Assembly: GCA_012841015.1 (NCBI GenBank)
Contig: DUVN01000030.1
Location: 39,880-103,879 of the forward strand
Source of the DNA: Clostridiaceae bacterium
Lineage (GTDB): Bacteria > Bacillota > Clostridia > Saccharofermentanales > DTU023
Reading direction: 5' to 3'
DNA length: 64,000 bases
Shown here: positions 1-7,788 of the stretch, in pieces
Position numbering within the stretch: the stretch's first letter is position 1
Layout: the number at the start of each line of letters is the position of its first letter
Position numbers and translations under genes: made by a program
The notes under the pieces: generated by a model
Told to the model about the DNA's origin: nothing
Seen by the model: only the letters and a program-made list of their open reading frames with translations
Databases searched by the model: none

Positions 1-10
1 TTGTTTAACG

Positions 11-111
11 CTCAAGAGATGAGGTAATTAAGGTGCTTGCGTTAATCGCACCGGGTGAATGACGCGCGCTCGAAACTCAAGTGACGCAGTGATTAAGGAG
101 CTCGCGTTAAT
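11..111. repeat. Two degenerate direct repeats at the 3' end of the DUF559-like gene
   Basis: Two 36-base blocks, at 11-46 and 76-111, match at about 29 of 36 positions, 65 bases apart. The second contains the last codons and stop of the reverse-strand gene ending at 93. Read in the same way, the first also ends in codons for L-T-Q-A-P-stop, against L-T-R-A-P-stop in the gene, with R-x-I-H-P-like codons before it. This looks like the 3' remnant of a tandem gene copy. Confidence 0.45.
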
Positions 112-1064
112 ACCAATGGGAGGTTGGGGTGCCGGATGAGTCTGTTCCAAGCGGCAAGGTAGATTCTATACACGGTGCGGACTCCGGGAAATCGGGGAAC
201 TTCCCGCCAGTGGATTTTGCGGAAACGTGAGCGAAGGCTAAGTCCTTTCTTGAACAGCAGATCGCGCAAGGCTGCGAAGTTCTCAAAATACTTTCTCGCG
301 CGAATGTAAATGCGTTTTCGTATCAGACGGGAGAGTTGGCGCGCCAAGTTCTGAAAGGCTTTGAGGTCGTTCAGTTGTGCGTAGTTCACTGAAACGACTT
401 GATAGCCTTCTGTTTCTAGATGAGCCGTACGCTCCCGATCTTTTGATAATGCCGAGGCGCTGCTGTGAAATTCCTCACTGTCGTACTCGATATCGAGCTT
501 ACAGGAAGGGACGTAGAGGTCGGCAAAGTACGTTTTACCTCCTTCCAAAACGATCTTTTCATTGAGAACGATTTCACTAAAGCCGCAACCTCCGAGTGCA
601 TTGGGCAAACGCAGAAACATGTAAAGAATTGACTCCATCGGAGAGCGTGAGTTGTTGGCAAGATAGCGAATGGCACGGAGTGCTTTTCTGCGCCCGCGAT
701 GTCCTCGCAGTTCTTCTGCACAAGCGCGTAATTCATCGACAGTGCAACGAGGCTGATCACCCCCGCGGTAAGAACAGATCTGAAGTCCGAGATAGATCAA
801 TTCATGAATGGTATACTCCTGAGCGACTTGAAGGAAAATGAGCGGGAGTGTACACGCTTGCCCCTTGACGTATTTCTCGGCGCCGGAGATACTGCACGTG
901 TGTATTATGGCCCGATCGGGACGGTAAAGGGGCTTATCTGTGAAGATAACGTACTCGTCAGGAAAATCTATGTCGTGAGGCTCGATGTTGCCTCGGATTG
1001 ACGGTACTTTCCAATAATCAAGTGCAGATTTCCCGTAGATATACTTTTTGACGTTTTGGCTCAT
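93..1064 (-). CDS. Standalone DUF559-type (Vsr/PD-(D/E)XK-like) protein
   Basis: The protein has 323 residues. Its C-terminal half carries a motif typical of DUF559/very-short-patch-repair-like nuclease folds: Asp182 (F-A-D-L), then L-D-I-E-Y-D around 190-195 and His200, followed by R-E-R-T and a 'G-Y-Q-V-V-S-V' strand. The N-terminal 150 residues resemble AbiEi-like or regulator-like regions that often precede this domain in Gram-positive proteins, but I see no clear helix-turn-helix. The C-terminus is rich in Arg and Lys. There is no signal peptide or membrane segment, so it is probably cytoplasmic. No operon partner is visible. DNA cleavage is possible from the fold, but the substrate and role are unknown. 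Confidence 0.6.
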   Translation of the reverse strand: MSQNVKKYIYGKSALDYWKVPSIRGNIEPHDIDFPDEYVIFTDKPLYRPDRAIIHTCSISGAEKYVKGQACTLPLIFLQVAQEYTIHELIYLGLQICSYRGGDQPRCTVDELRACAEELRGHRGRRKALRAIRYLANNSRSPMESILYMFLRLPNALGGCGFSEIVLNEKIVLEGGKTYFADLYVPSCKLDIEYDSEEFHSSASALSKDRERTAHLETEGYQVVSVNYAQLNDLKAFQNLARQLSRLIRKRIYIRARKYFENFAALRDLLFKKGLSLRSRFRKIHWREVPRFPGVRTVYRIYLAAWNRLIRHPNLPLVLTRAP

Positions 1065-1544
1065 GCCCGAAGTTTAGCGAGAGGCTTCAGATTTTTGGGA
1101 GGAAACAATTGCCTTACCTTGCGATAGCAGTCAATTTGTCGATATCGATAGCGTAAATTGAAGAAGAGAGTGCGCTTTCAAACGGATGTTCATCTCAAAG
1201 CTGTTGCATCAACTTTATTTTTTGATATTAAAATCGCCAAGTGCCGAATGTGGGTTTAAATATGTGCACTCAAAGAGTCATTCATTTCCTAGAGCTGACA
1301 GTTTCAGTACCCTTGTAAAAAGGCTTTTCCATATCTTGCTTTTATTGCAAATGTTCTTTACAACTCCAATTTTCACGTTCGGTCATCTTTAAACGGCGGG
1401 AAATTGAACAATTTTGCAGGTAGCCGAAGTAGTCAACAAAGGATGTAATTTGAACATTTTTATAGGTAAGCCAAGTACAAACGAACAGAAGTACGGCTAA
1501 AATTAGAATTATTTGAATTATTGCCGATATTTTTCATTCCTTTC
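1065..1544. other. AT-rich intergenic region without recognisable gene
   Basis: This gap lies between two divergently oriented genes, the reverse DUF559-like gene and the forward blaI-like gene. Short open frames occur, for example around 1186-1392, but none has a ribosome binding site or a recognisable product. I see no RNA gene. It probably holds the promoter of the reverse gene. Confidence 0.4.
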
Positions 1545-1598
1545 TTGACTTTTTACTCTAATCGGTTAGAATAAAAGATGCTCGAACGCGTTAGAGTA
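1545..1598 (+). promoter_or_regulatory. Promoter and BlaI-type operator of the blaI-blaR1-like pair
   Basis: A -35 TTGACT (1545-1550) and a -10 TAGAAT (1567-1572) are separated by 16 bases. Overlapping the -10 is an imperfect palindrome, TACTCTAA-tcgg-TTAGAATA (1554-1573), and a further half-site TTAGAGTA lies at 1591-1598. The placement fits autorepression by the BlaI/MecI-family protein encoded just downstream. Confidence 0.65.
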
Positions 1599-1623
1599 TT
1601 AGAAATTACATGCTAGGACGGAA

Positions 1624-2007
1624 GTGGGAATGAAGGAAACACCAAAAGTCTTTGAGAGTGAATACCGGTTTTGTCTGATTCTGTGGGAGCACGAGCCTAT
1701 TAAAAGCGCGGAGCTTGTAAAGCTTTGCGAGGAACAGTTGGGCTGGAAACCTACGACGACGTATACTGTCATTAAGCGCCTATCCGATCGCGGTGTCGTG
1801 CAGAACGAAAACACGATCGTAACTTCCCTTATCTCACAGGAGGAGGTACAGGCGGCAGAAATCAACGAACTTTTGGAAAAAAAGTTTGAGGGCTCCCTGC
1901 CGGCCTTTATCGCTACCTTTGCGAAGCACCAGAAGATTTCAGAGGACGAAATTGACGAGGTGCAGAAGATGATCGATCGATACAGGAGAGAGGCGGGAGA
2001 TGAATGA
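1624..2007 (+). CDS. BlaI/MecI/CopY-family transcriptional repressor
   Basis: This 127-residue winged-helix protein has the size and layout of BlaI/MecI: an N-terminal helix-turn-helix containing 'T-T-T-Y-T-V-I-K-R-L-S-D-R-G-V-V', a short wing, then a C-terminal dimerisation helix bundle. Family members bind palindromic operators as dimers and are inactivated by cleavage when the partner membrane sensor is triggered. The GTG at 1624 has an AGGA five bases upstream; ATG at 1630 is the alternative start. The gene overlaps the next one by 8 bases, so the two are translationally coupled. No beta-lactamase or penicillin-binding protein gene lies nearby, so the regulated target is unknown. Confidence 0.85.
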   Translation: MGMKETPKVFESEYRFCLILWEHEPIKSAELVKLCEEQLGWKPTTTYTVIKRLSDRGVVQNENTIVTSLISQEEVQAAEINELLEKKFEGSLPAFIATFAKHQKISEDEIDEVQKMIDRYRREAGDE

Positions 2008-3835
2008 GCTTTTCCTGAAGATGATCAATATGGGGATAACGGCGACGTATCTCGCGGTGGCGGTTATCCTCATTCGGGCGGTTTTTCGCAAAGCGCCGAA
2101 GCGGGTATTTCCCTTTTTGTGGGGACTGGTCGCGTTGCGACTGATCATCCCTCTTTCCATTAAAAGCCCGCTGAGTCTGATCCCTAGCGGGGAAACTGTC
2201 AGTTCTGAGATTCTGGTTGCGGAAGAGCCGGCGATCAGTAGCGGTATCGCTTTCGTCAACCGTGTCGTCAATCCCATGATTGACGAGTCTTTGGCGCCTG
2301 ATCCCGTTACCGGTGTCCATCCGGTGCAAACTCATGTCTCCGTTGCTGTCGTCATTTGGGTGCTCGGCATCGCGATGATGTTGCTTTATGCCTTGATCGG
2401 CACTCTGCGTCTGAGATGCAATGTTAAAACGGCGATCCGGGTTCAGCCGGATGTATGGAAAAGCGATGCAATCGCATCTCCCTTTGTGCTCGGCCTTGTG
2501 CATCCGCGGATTTACCTCCCGTTTACGTTAGCCGACTCGGACATGGACTACGTGTTGGCTCATGAACGGGCGCACATTGCGAGAAAAGATCACTGGACGA
2601 AACCGCTCGGCTTCCTGTTGCTTACGTTGCATTGGTATAACCCGGTCATGTGGATCGCATACGTTCTCTTTTGCCGTGATGTGGAGTTTGCCTGTGACGA
2701 AAGAGTCATTAAAGGACTAAATCGGGAACAAAGGGCAAATTATTCTCAGTCGCTACTCTCCTCAAGTGTTTCCCACGGTCGGCGTGCTAAAAGCCCTCTC
2801 GCTTTTGGCGAGATCGGGGTGAAAGAAAGAGTGAAACAAGTACTGAATTATAAGAAATCGGCTTTCTGGGTTGTTTTGGCTGTTGTCGTGGCCGGTGTCA
2901 TTCTTGCCGTGTGTTTCTTGACCAATCCTCTTAAACCGGACATTACTCCTTCTAAGCCGGAAGTAGATGTGGCGAAACCAACTGAAACAGATGTGTCGAA
3001 TCCCTCTGAAACGGAAGTGGAGGATTCTTGGCCGGCGTTGGCGGATACTTGTGAGGATTATTCCGCGGAAGAGGCGGAGGCGGACTGCTGCATAGTATTT
3101 GACGGAGAAAATCTCTTGGCAGGAGAAAGGGCATGGGCGGATTTTGAAAACACGACTGCCTCCGGGCGCAAGGCGAAAGTGCGAATCTATCAGATGTATA
3201 CCGATCAAAACTGGCGCTATAGCGTCAAGGAGCTGAGCTACGACGGCTCGACGTATCATCTGCAATTCTATGATCGAGATGAGAATGACAAGGAGTATTT
3301 GTTTTCGGAGCATTACCGGTATCTGGTGACAAGCGGATACCAACCGGATCCTGAAAGACCTGATTGTTATTTGTATTATCTCCTTTCTGACAGCCCTGAC
3401 GTGACTGCCGAGGGTTATTTGGCACACATGTTCAGTTCGTACTACTCACCGGATAGCCTCTATAACCATTGCATGAGACTGTTTAGCCGGCTCATTGACA
3501 ACGCGTACCTTCTTCAACGTGGACATGGACTCGCCTTTGCCGACATTGACAACGACGGGAAAGAGGAAAAATGCTGTCTCGGCTATGGGCAAACCTCCGG
3601 TGTCGCCACCTTCACTTTGACTGTTTTTGAAGGCGAGCAGTTCGAGTATGCCGGACTTTTCTCTCCAGCCCCAAACTGCGACATCAGCTTTTTGCAAGAA
3701 GAAGACGGTACGCTGAAAGTACAGATGAGAGCTATAGGCACGGAGCATTCGTCTGTAATCGGGAAACTCTATGACATTGTTATGCGGGATGGACATCTCA
3801 TTCTCGTGGGAGAGGACGGAGAGATTCTTCCGTAG
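2000..3835 (+). CDS. BlaR1/MecR1-like M56 membrane metallopeptidase with extracellular sensor region
   Basis: This 611-residue membrane sensor has several N-terminal transmembrane helices (about 5-25, 35-55, 112-135) and a zinc-metalloprotease motif H-E-R-A-H at 188-192, with the downstream 'E-F-A-C-D-E' of the M56 family. Another membrane helix follows at about 290-312. In the family, extracellular ligand sensing activates the cytoplasmic protease, which leads to loss of the BlaI-type repressor. The C-terminal 300 residues are not a recognisable penicillin-binding domain. They begin with Pro/Thr/Glu-rich imperfect repeats and contain a calcium-loop-like 'D-I-D-N-D-G-K-E-E'. The ligand may therefore be something other than a beta-lactam. 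It overlaps the repressor gene. Confidence 0.85.
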   Translation: MNELFLKMINMGITATYLAVAVILIRAVFRKAPKRVFPFLWGLVALRLIIPLSIKSPLSLIPSGETVSSEILVAEEPAISSGIAFVNRVVNPMIDESLAPDPVTGVHPVQTHVSVAVVIWVLGIAMMLLYALIGTLRLRCNVKTAIRVQPDVWKSDAIASPFVLGLVHPRIYLPFTLADSDMDYVLAHERAHIARKDHWTKPLGFLLLTLHWYNPVMWIAYVLFCRDVEFACDERVIKGLNREQRANYSQSLLSSSVSHGRRAKSPLAFGEIGVKERVKQVLNYKKSAFWVVLAVVVAGVILAVCFLTNPLKPDITPSKPEVDVAKPTETDVSNPSETEVEDSWPALADTCEDYSAEEAEADCCIVFDGENLLAGERAWADFENTTASGRKAKVRIYQMYTDQNWRYSVKELSYDGSTYHLQFYDRDENDKEYLFSEHYRYLVTSGYQPDPERPDCYLYYLLSDSPDVTAEGYLAHMFSSYYSPDSLYNHCMRLFSRLIDNAYLLQRGHGLAFADIDNDGKEEKCCLGYGQTSGVATFTLTVFEGEQFEYAGLFSPAPNCDISFLQEEDGTLKVQMRAIGTEHSSVIGKLYDIVMRDGHLILVGEDGEILP

Positions 3836-3836
3836 G

Positions 3837-3982
3837 GATGTTGAAGGATTTACTTTGAAACGTTGACAACGATCAGTAGAACAGATCCTTCCTTCAAGGA
3901 TGGTGAAGGATTCACTTTGAAATATTGACAATGATCGGCGGGATAGCTCCTTCCGTCAGGGGATGGTGAAAAATTAGTTTTG
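3837..3982 (+). repeat. Tandem ~62-bp imperfect repeat after the sensor gene
   Basis: Two near-identical units begin with GGATGTTGAAGGATT (3837) and GGATGGTGAAGGATT (3898). They share 'ACTTTGAAA', 'TTGACAA', 'GATC' and 'CTCCTTCC' or 'ATCCTTCC' at matching places. A third, partial unit begins at 3961. The GAAGGAT and ATCCTTC segments can pair within a unit, so each copy may form a hairpin that could help end transcription. Confidence 0.6.
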
Positions 3983-4113
3983 AGCCCACATGAGCGAATA
4001 GTGAAAGAGGCGGGCAGTGACAAGAGTACCGACCGTTTTAATGCACATTGTTATCCGCTTTTGTCAGTGTTTGAGTCATAAGACAAGAATTACTTATATG
4101 CATGCAGAAACAT

Positions 4114-4204
4114 GTACATATGTACGTTAATTTCTATTGACAGAAATCATTTCTCTAAAATAAAATAATATTAGTGAAACAATTGTAATGTACATATGTA
4201 CATT
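4114..4204 (+). promoter_or_regulatory. Promoter with two palindromic operators for the PTS operon
   Basis: A 12-bp perfect palindrome GTACATATGTAC is at 4114-4125. It recurs at 4190-4201 within a longer 18-bp perfect palindrome, AATGTACATATGTACATT (4187-4204). Between them lie TTGACA (4137-4142) and TAAAAT (4161-4166), 18 bases apart. One operator therefore sits upstream of the -35 and the other just downstream of the start region. This suits looping control by the SorC-type regulator, which starts 15 bases further on. Confidence 0.75.
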
Positions 4205-4218
4205 GAAAGCAGGCTAAC

Positions 4219-5184
4219 ATGTCGAACAATTGTGATTACGCTCAACTTTACCGTATTGCTAAACGTTACTACATTGATAACTTTTCGCAAGCGAAAATTG
4301 CTGTTGAGGAATCGATCTCCAGACCACATGTCTCACGTTTACTTGCCAAGGCAAGGGAGCTTGGAATTGTACGTATCAGTGTCCAAATGCCTTTTTCTTA
4401 CGAGAGTATGGCCATAGCGAACAAACTTAAAGAGCGTTTGGGGTTGAAGAGAGTTGAACTGGCTTGTTTTCCCGGTCAAGATGGGTGTTCGGAGGAACGC
4501 TTGCCACTCGCAATTGCGACGCATGCGTCGGTGATTCTTCCGGAATTATTGTCTGAATCTGAGAATATTGGTGTTGGATGGGGCCATACGGTTTATCAGA
4601 CATCGCTGTTGCTTGAGCGACAGCCCTCAAGTCCGGAGAAGACATTTATCCCTCTTCTCGGTGTTTCAGGTGAAGACAACCCCTATCTCCAAATCAATGT
4701 GATAACCAATCGTTTTGCGGAGAAATATGGCGCGAAGAGCTTTTATACAATCGTTCCGGTTGTAAGGGAAAGCGGCGATAAGCCCGGAAGCATTGAGGGA
4801 CGAAGCTATCGCCGGCTTACGATGCAGTGGAAGAAGCTCGATGCGGCAATCATAGGGCTTGGGCCGGCGCCGGAGTTGGGCATGTCTCTTGTCGCGGAAA
4901 CTTCTGATGAGTACAACCGGCAGCTTGTTTCAAGTGGAACGGTTGGTGATATTCTGGCAAATTTCTTTTTTTCAGACGGTTCGGTGTTTGACAGCTCTCA
5001 ATACTATTTCCAAATATCACTGGAGCTCGAAAGGTTGCGTAAATTGAAGACAGTCATCTGTCTTGCAGGCGGTAGAAAAAAGATTGATGGCATCATTACT
5101 GCAGCTAGAAAACGTTTTTTCAATATTTTGGTTACGGATGTCAACACAGCGACGCTGATCTTAGACCGCATAGAGAAAGAATAG
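4219..5184 (+). CDS. SorC/DeoR-family sugar-binding transcriptional regulator
   Basis: The protein has 321 residues, the usual SorC length. The N-terminal helix-turn-helix is seen in 'F-S-Q-A-K-I-A' and 'S-R-P-H-V-S-R-L-L-A-K-A-R-E-L-G-I-V'. The rest is a sugar-phosphate-binding domain with the family's 'N-I-G-V-G-W-G-H-T' and 'D-A-A-I-I-G-L-G' segments. Family members sense phosphorylated sugars, and this one probably controls the downstream PTS operon in response to its product. Two matching palindromes flank its own promoter, suggesting autoregulation. It lies 10 bases before the EIIA gene in the same direction. Confidence 0.88.
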   Translation: MSNNCDYAQLYRIAKRYYIDNFSQAKIAVEESISRPHVSRLLAKARELGIVRISVQMPFSYESMAIANKLKERLGLKRVELACFPGQDGCSEERLPLAIATHASVILPELLSESENIGVGWGHTVYQTSLLLERQPSSPEKTFIPLLGVSGEDNPYLQINVITNRFAEKYGAKSFYTIVPVVRESGDKPGSIEGRSYRRLTMQWKKLDAAIIGLGPAPELGMSLVAETSDEYNRQLVSSGTVGDILANFFFSDGSVFDSSQYYFQISLELERLRKLKTVICLAGGRKKIDGIITAARKRFFNILVTDVNTATLILDRIEKE

Positions 5185-5194
5185 GGAATGACCG

Positions 5195-5596
5195 ATGATG
5201 TTCAAAATATTGTTAGTATCCCATGGAGATTTGGCCGAGGCCATGCTGAAGAGTGCAGAAATGATCTGCGGGACTCAAGAGGATGTGGTGGCTATCGGCC
5301 TTCAACCGGAGCAAAGCCCGGAAGAATTGGAACAGGTTATCGCTGACACTTGTAGCAGATGGAGTCAGGATGATGTCATGGTTTTTACCGACCTTTTTTC
5401 CGGAACGCCATGCAATGTTGTCGCAAGGGTTCTGAAGGAGAAAGGCTTTCAGCATATTAGTGGTGTCAATCTTGCGCTTCTAGTCGAGGCGCTGATGTGT
5501 CGTGATTCGATGTCTGCTTTGGATACGGCCGCTGAACTGATCTCGATAGCCGATACTACCATTGTGGATGTCAACCTTCTCTTGCAAGGGTCATGA
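5195..5596 (+). CDS. PTS mannose/sorbose-family EIIA component
   Basis: This 133-residue EIIA domain accepts phosphate from HPr on a histidine, visible as 'V-S-H-G-D-L-A-E-A-M-L' (His10), and passes it to EIIB. The 'D-L-F-S-G-T-P-C-N' segment is typical of the mannose family. Two ATGs in a row (5195 and 5198) are possible starts. It is followed immediately by EIIB and belongs to the operon beginning at the SorC gene. In many relatives EIIA and EIIB are fused; here they are separate. Confidence 0.9.
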   Translation: MMFKILLVSHGDLAEAMLKSAEMICGTQEDVVAIGLQPEQSPEELEQVIADTCSRWSQDDVMVFTDLFSGTPCNVVARVLKEKGFQHISGVNLALLVEALMCRDSMSALDTAAELISIADTTIVDVNLLLQGS

Positions 5597-5613
5597 CGAG
5601 AAAGGAGACGAGC

Positions 5614-6099
5614 ATGCGGAGCATAGTCCTTGCAAGAATTGATGACCGTTTGATTCACGGTCAGGTTGTAACGGCGTGGTGTAAGACAACTGGCGCGAAC
5701 GCGATTGTGATTGCCGATGATGATTTGGTTTGCGACGAATTTTCTCAGCGTCTTTTAAAGGCTTGTGCGCCGCCGGGTATAACGGTACATACGCTAAGTT
5801 TGTCGGATGCCTCAATTTATTTGAGGAGTACGGGGGAAGGAGACGAGCGCATCATTCTTCTTACAAAGACTCCCGGAGTCATGGAGTATTTGTTGGAAGA
5901 AGGCGTAAGCATTGGTCGCATTATCCTCGGAGGTATGGGGATGAAAGCAGGAAGAAAGCGTTTTAACAAAAATGTATCGGCAAGCGAGGAAGAAATTTCC
6001 AGCATGAAAAGGATAGTCAGCCGGGGCGTGGACATCAATTATCAGATGGTGCCAAAGGAACGCCCAGTTAACGTCAAAAAACTATTATCAAAAAGCTAG
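5614..6099 (+). CDS. PTS mannose/sorbose-family EIIB component
   Basis: This 161-residue EIIB protein carries the hallmark 'A-R-I-D-D-R-L-I-H-G-Q-V-V-T-A-W', whose histidine (His15) is phosphorylated by EIIA and donates phosphate to the incoming sugar. I chose the ATG at 5614 because an AAAGGAG lies 7 bases upstream and the motif sits at the expected position. An in-frame ATG at 5593 would add seven residues that do not look like the family. The gene is between EIIA and EIIC-EIID. Confidence 0.92.
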   Translation: MRSIVLARIDDRLIHGQVVTAWCKTTGANAIVIADDDLVCDEFSQRLLKACAPPGITVHTLSLSDASIYLRSTGEGDERIILLTKTPGVMEYLLEEGVSIGRIILGGMGMKAGRKRFNKNVSASEEEISSMKRIVSRGVDINYQMVPKERPVNVKKLLSKS

Positions 6100-6128
6100 G
6101 AGAAAAACGAACAGCGGGAGGTGTTAAA

Positions 6129-7730
6129 ATGACTGTTCTTCAGGCGATACTAATCGCCATCCTATACTATCTTGCCAACAGCCCTTGGCCTTTCGGCGGC
6201 TTGGGTAACTATGCAATCCTGTACAGACCTATGGTATCCGGCCTCGTGGTCGGTATTATTCTTGGCGACCCTGTAACGGGCACGATCGTAGGCTCCACCA
6301 TCAACCTCATGTACATAGGGTTCATCAGTGCCGGCGGATCGATGCCTGCGGATATGTCTCTTGCCGGAATTCTTGGTACGGCTGTCGCGATAACGAGCGG
6401 AATCGATGCGGAAGCGGCTGTGGCGTTTGCTGTTCCTCTTGGACTGTTAGGAGCTCTTGTCTGGGTAGGCCGACTGACACTCGATTCATTCTTTGTCCGC
6501 GTTGCCGATAAATATGTTGAGGAGGGGAAGCCTGAAAAGGTCTGGATTGCCAATATCCTGCTACCACAGATTCTTCTCTTTTTCATGACTACCATTCCCT
6601 GTTTCTTGGCGGCCTACTACGGAACGGCATATGTTAAAGGTTTTATCGACAGCTTGAGCGGTAAGTTTCTTGGTATTTTAAGTACCGTAGGGGGAATGCT
6701 CCCTGCCGTAGGTATTGGCATGATGCTACTTGCCATCTATAAGGGCAGAGCACGCATCTTCTTCTTTCTCGGTTTCTTTGCGTCTGCGTATTTGGGTCTT
6801 GGCATTCTGCCATTAGCCTTGATTTTCTTCTGCGTCACGTTATTAATGATGATTTCGGAAGGTGATCTGGATGTTGCTAAGAGGGTCGAATCTCAAGAGG
6901 GTGTTGAAGCCGTGACGTATAAGTACTTGACCAAGAAAGATCTTAGAAAATCATGGTGGAACTGGATGTACTACTTCCAGTCCTGCTATAACTATGAACG
7001 GATGCAGGGTGTTGGATTCTTGCATGCTATGACTTACGTCATCAAACGGCTTTACCACGACGATCCCGAGCAGAGAAAAGCAGCCATGAGAAGGCATGTT
7101 CAGTTCTTTAATACAGAGAACGCAACGGGATCGGCCGTTATCGGTCTTGTCGCGGCGATGGAAGAGCAAAACAAGGAAAGCGGCAACATAGGGGACGAGG
7201 CATTTACATCAATAAAAACAGGATTGATGGGGCCTCTTGCCGGTGTTGGTGATACGCTCTGGCAGGGTGTCATGATCCCGCTTCTAATATCCATTTTTGT
7301 TGGTTTGTCGAAAGACGGCAACGTGGCAATGCCCATTGTTTATTCTATTCTGTTTTACATTTTATATTACGGTTTTGGATATTGGCTTCTCAAGCTCAGT
7401 TACAAGAAAGGGAGTGAGGCCATTTTAGAAATGATGGAGAGCGGCATCTTCAAAAAAGTTGTCGTCGGTGCGGGATACTTGGGATGCGCCGTTATGGGCG
7501 GCCTCGTCTCTAATTTTGTTAACCTTAGCTGTAAGGTTGAATTTCAACAGACTGCGGAAACGGTCTTTTCATTGCAGAGAGATTTCTTTGATGCGCTGTT
7601 GCCGGGACTATTAGCGCTTCTTCTAACGCTAGGCTGTTACAAACTGCTTAAGAAGGGGTGGGCAACGTATTGGGTATTACTCTTGCTGGTCGCTATCGGT
7701 GTGATCGGAGGGCTCGCAGGAGTCATTTAG
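6129..7730 (+). CDS. PTS mannose-family EIIC-EIID fusion permease
   Basis: This single 533-residue polypeptide joins the two membrane subunits that are normally separate. Residues 1 to about 245 are EIIC-like, a hydrophobic multi-helix region with 'L-G-D-P-V-T-G-T-I-V-G' and 'S-A-G-G-S-M-P-A-D'. From about 268 the EIID part begins ('L-T-K-K-D-L-R-K-S-W-W', 'Y-E-R-M-Q-G-V-G-F', 'F-F-N-T', 'G-L-M-G-P-L-A-G-V-G-D') and it ends in membrane helices. Together they form the channel that takes up and phosphorylates the sugar. The frame is continuous across the junction, and the gene starts after a GGGAGGTG site. The substrate is not evident from sequence. Confidence 0.9.
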   Translation: MTVLQAILIAILYYLANSPWPFGGLGNYAILYRPMVSGLVVGIILGDPVTGTIVGSTINLMYIGFISAGGSMPADMSLAGILGTAVAITSGIDAEAAVAFAVPLGLLGALVWVGRLTLDSFFVRVADKYVEEGKPEKVWIANILLPQILLFFMTTIPCFLAAYYGTAYVKGFIDSLSGKFLGILSTVGGMLPAVGIGMMLLAIYKGRARIFFFLGFFASAYLGLGILPLALIFFCVTLLMMISEGDLDVAKRVESQEGVEAVTYKYLTKKDLRKSWWNWMYYFQSCYNYERMQGVGFLHAMTYVIKRLYHDDPEQRKAAMRRHVQFFNTENATGSAVIGLVAAMEEQNKESGNIGDEAFTSIKTGLMGPLAGVGDTLWQGVMIPLLISIFVGLSKDGNVAMPIVYSILFYILYYGFGYWLLKLSYKKGSEAILEMMESGIFKKVVVGAGYLGCAVMGGLVSNFVNLSCKVEFQQTAETVFSLQRDFFDALLPGLLALLLTLGCYKLLKKGWATYWVLLLLVAIGVIGGLAGVI

Positions 7731-7788
7731 AATTAAGTTTGATGTGAAAACTGGATACACTTAAGATGACAGGAGACTTTCCGCAGGA

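Noticed and set aside
1186..1392. 68-codon forward frame in the intergenic region
   Set aside because: It has no ribosome binding site, no family resemblance and an odd Leu/Phe/His-rich composition in AT-rich DNA.
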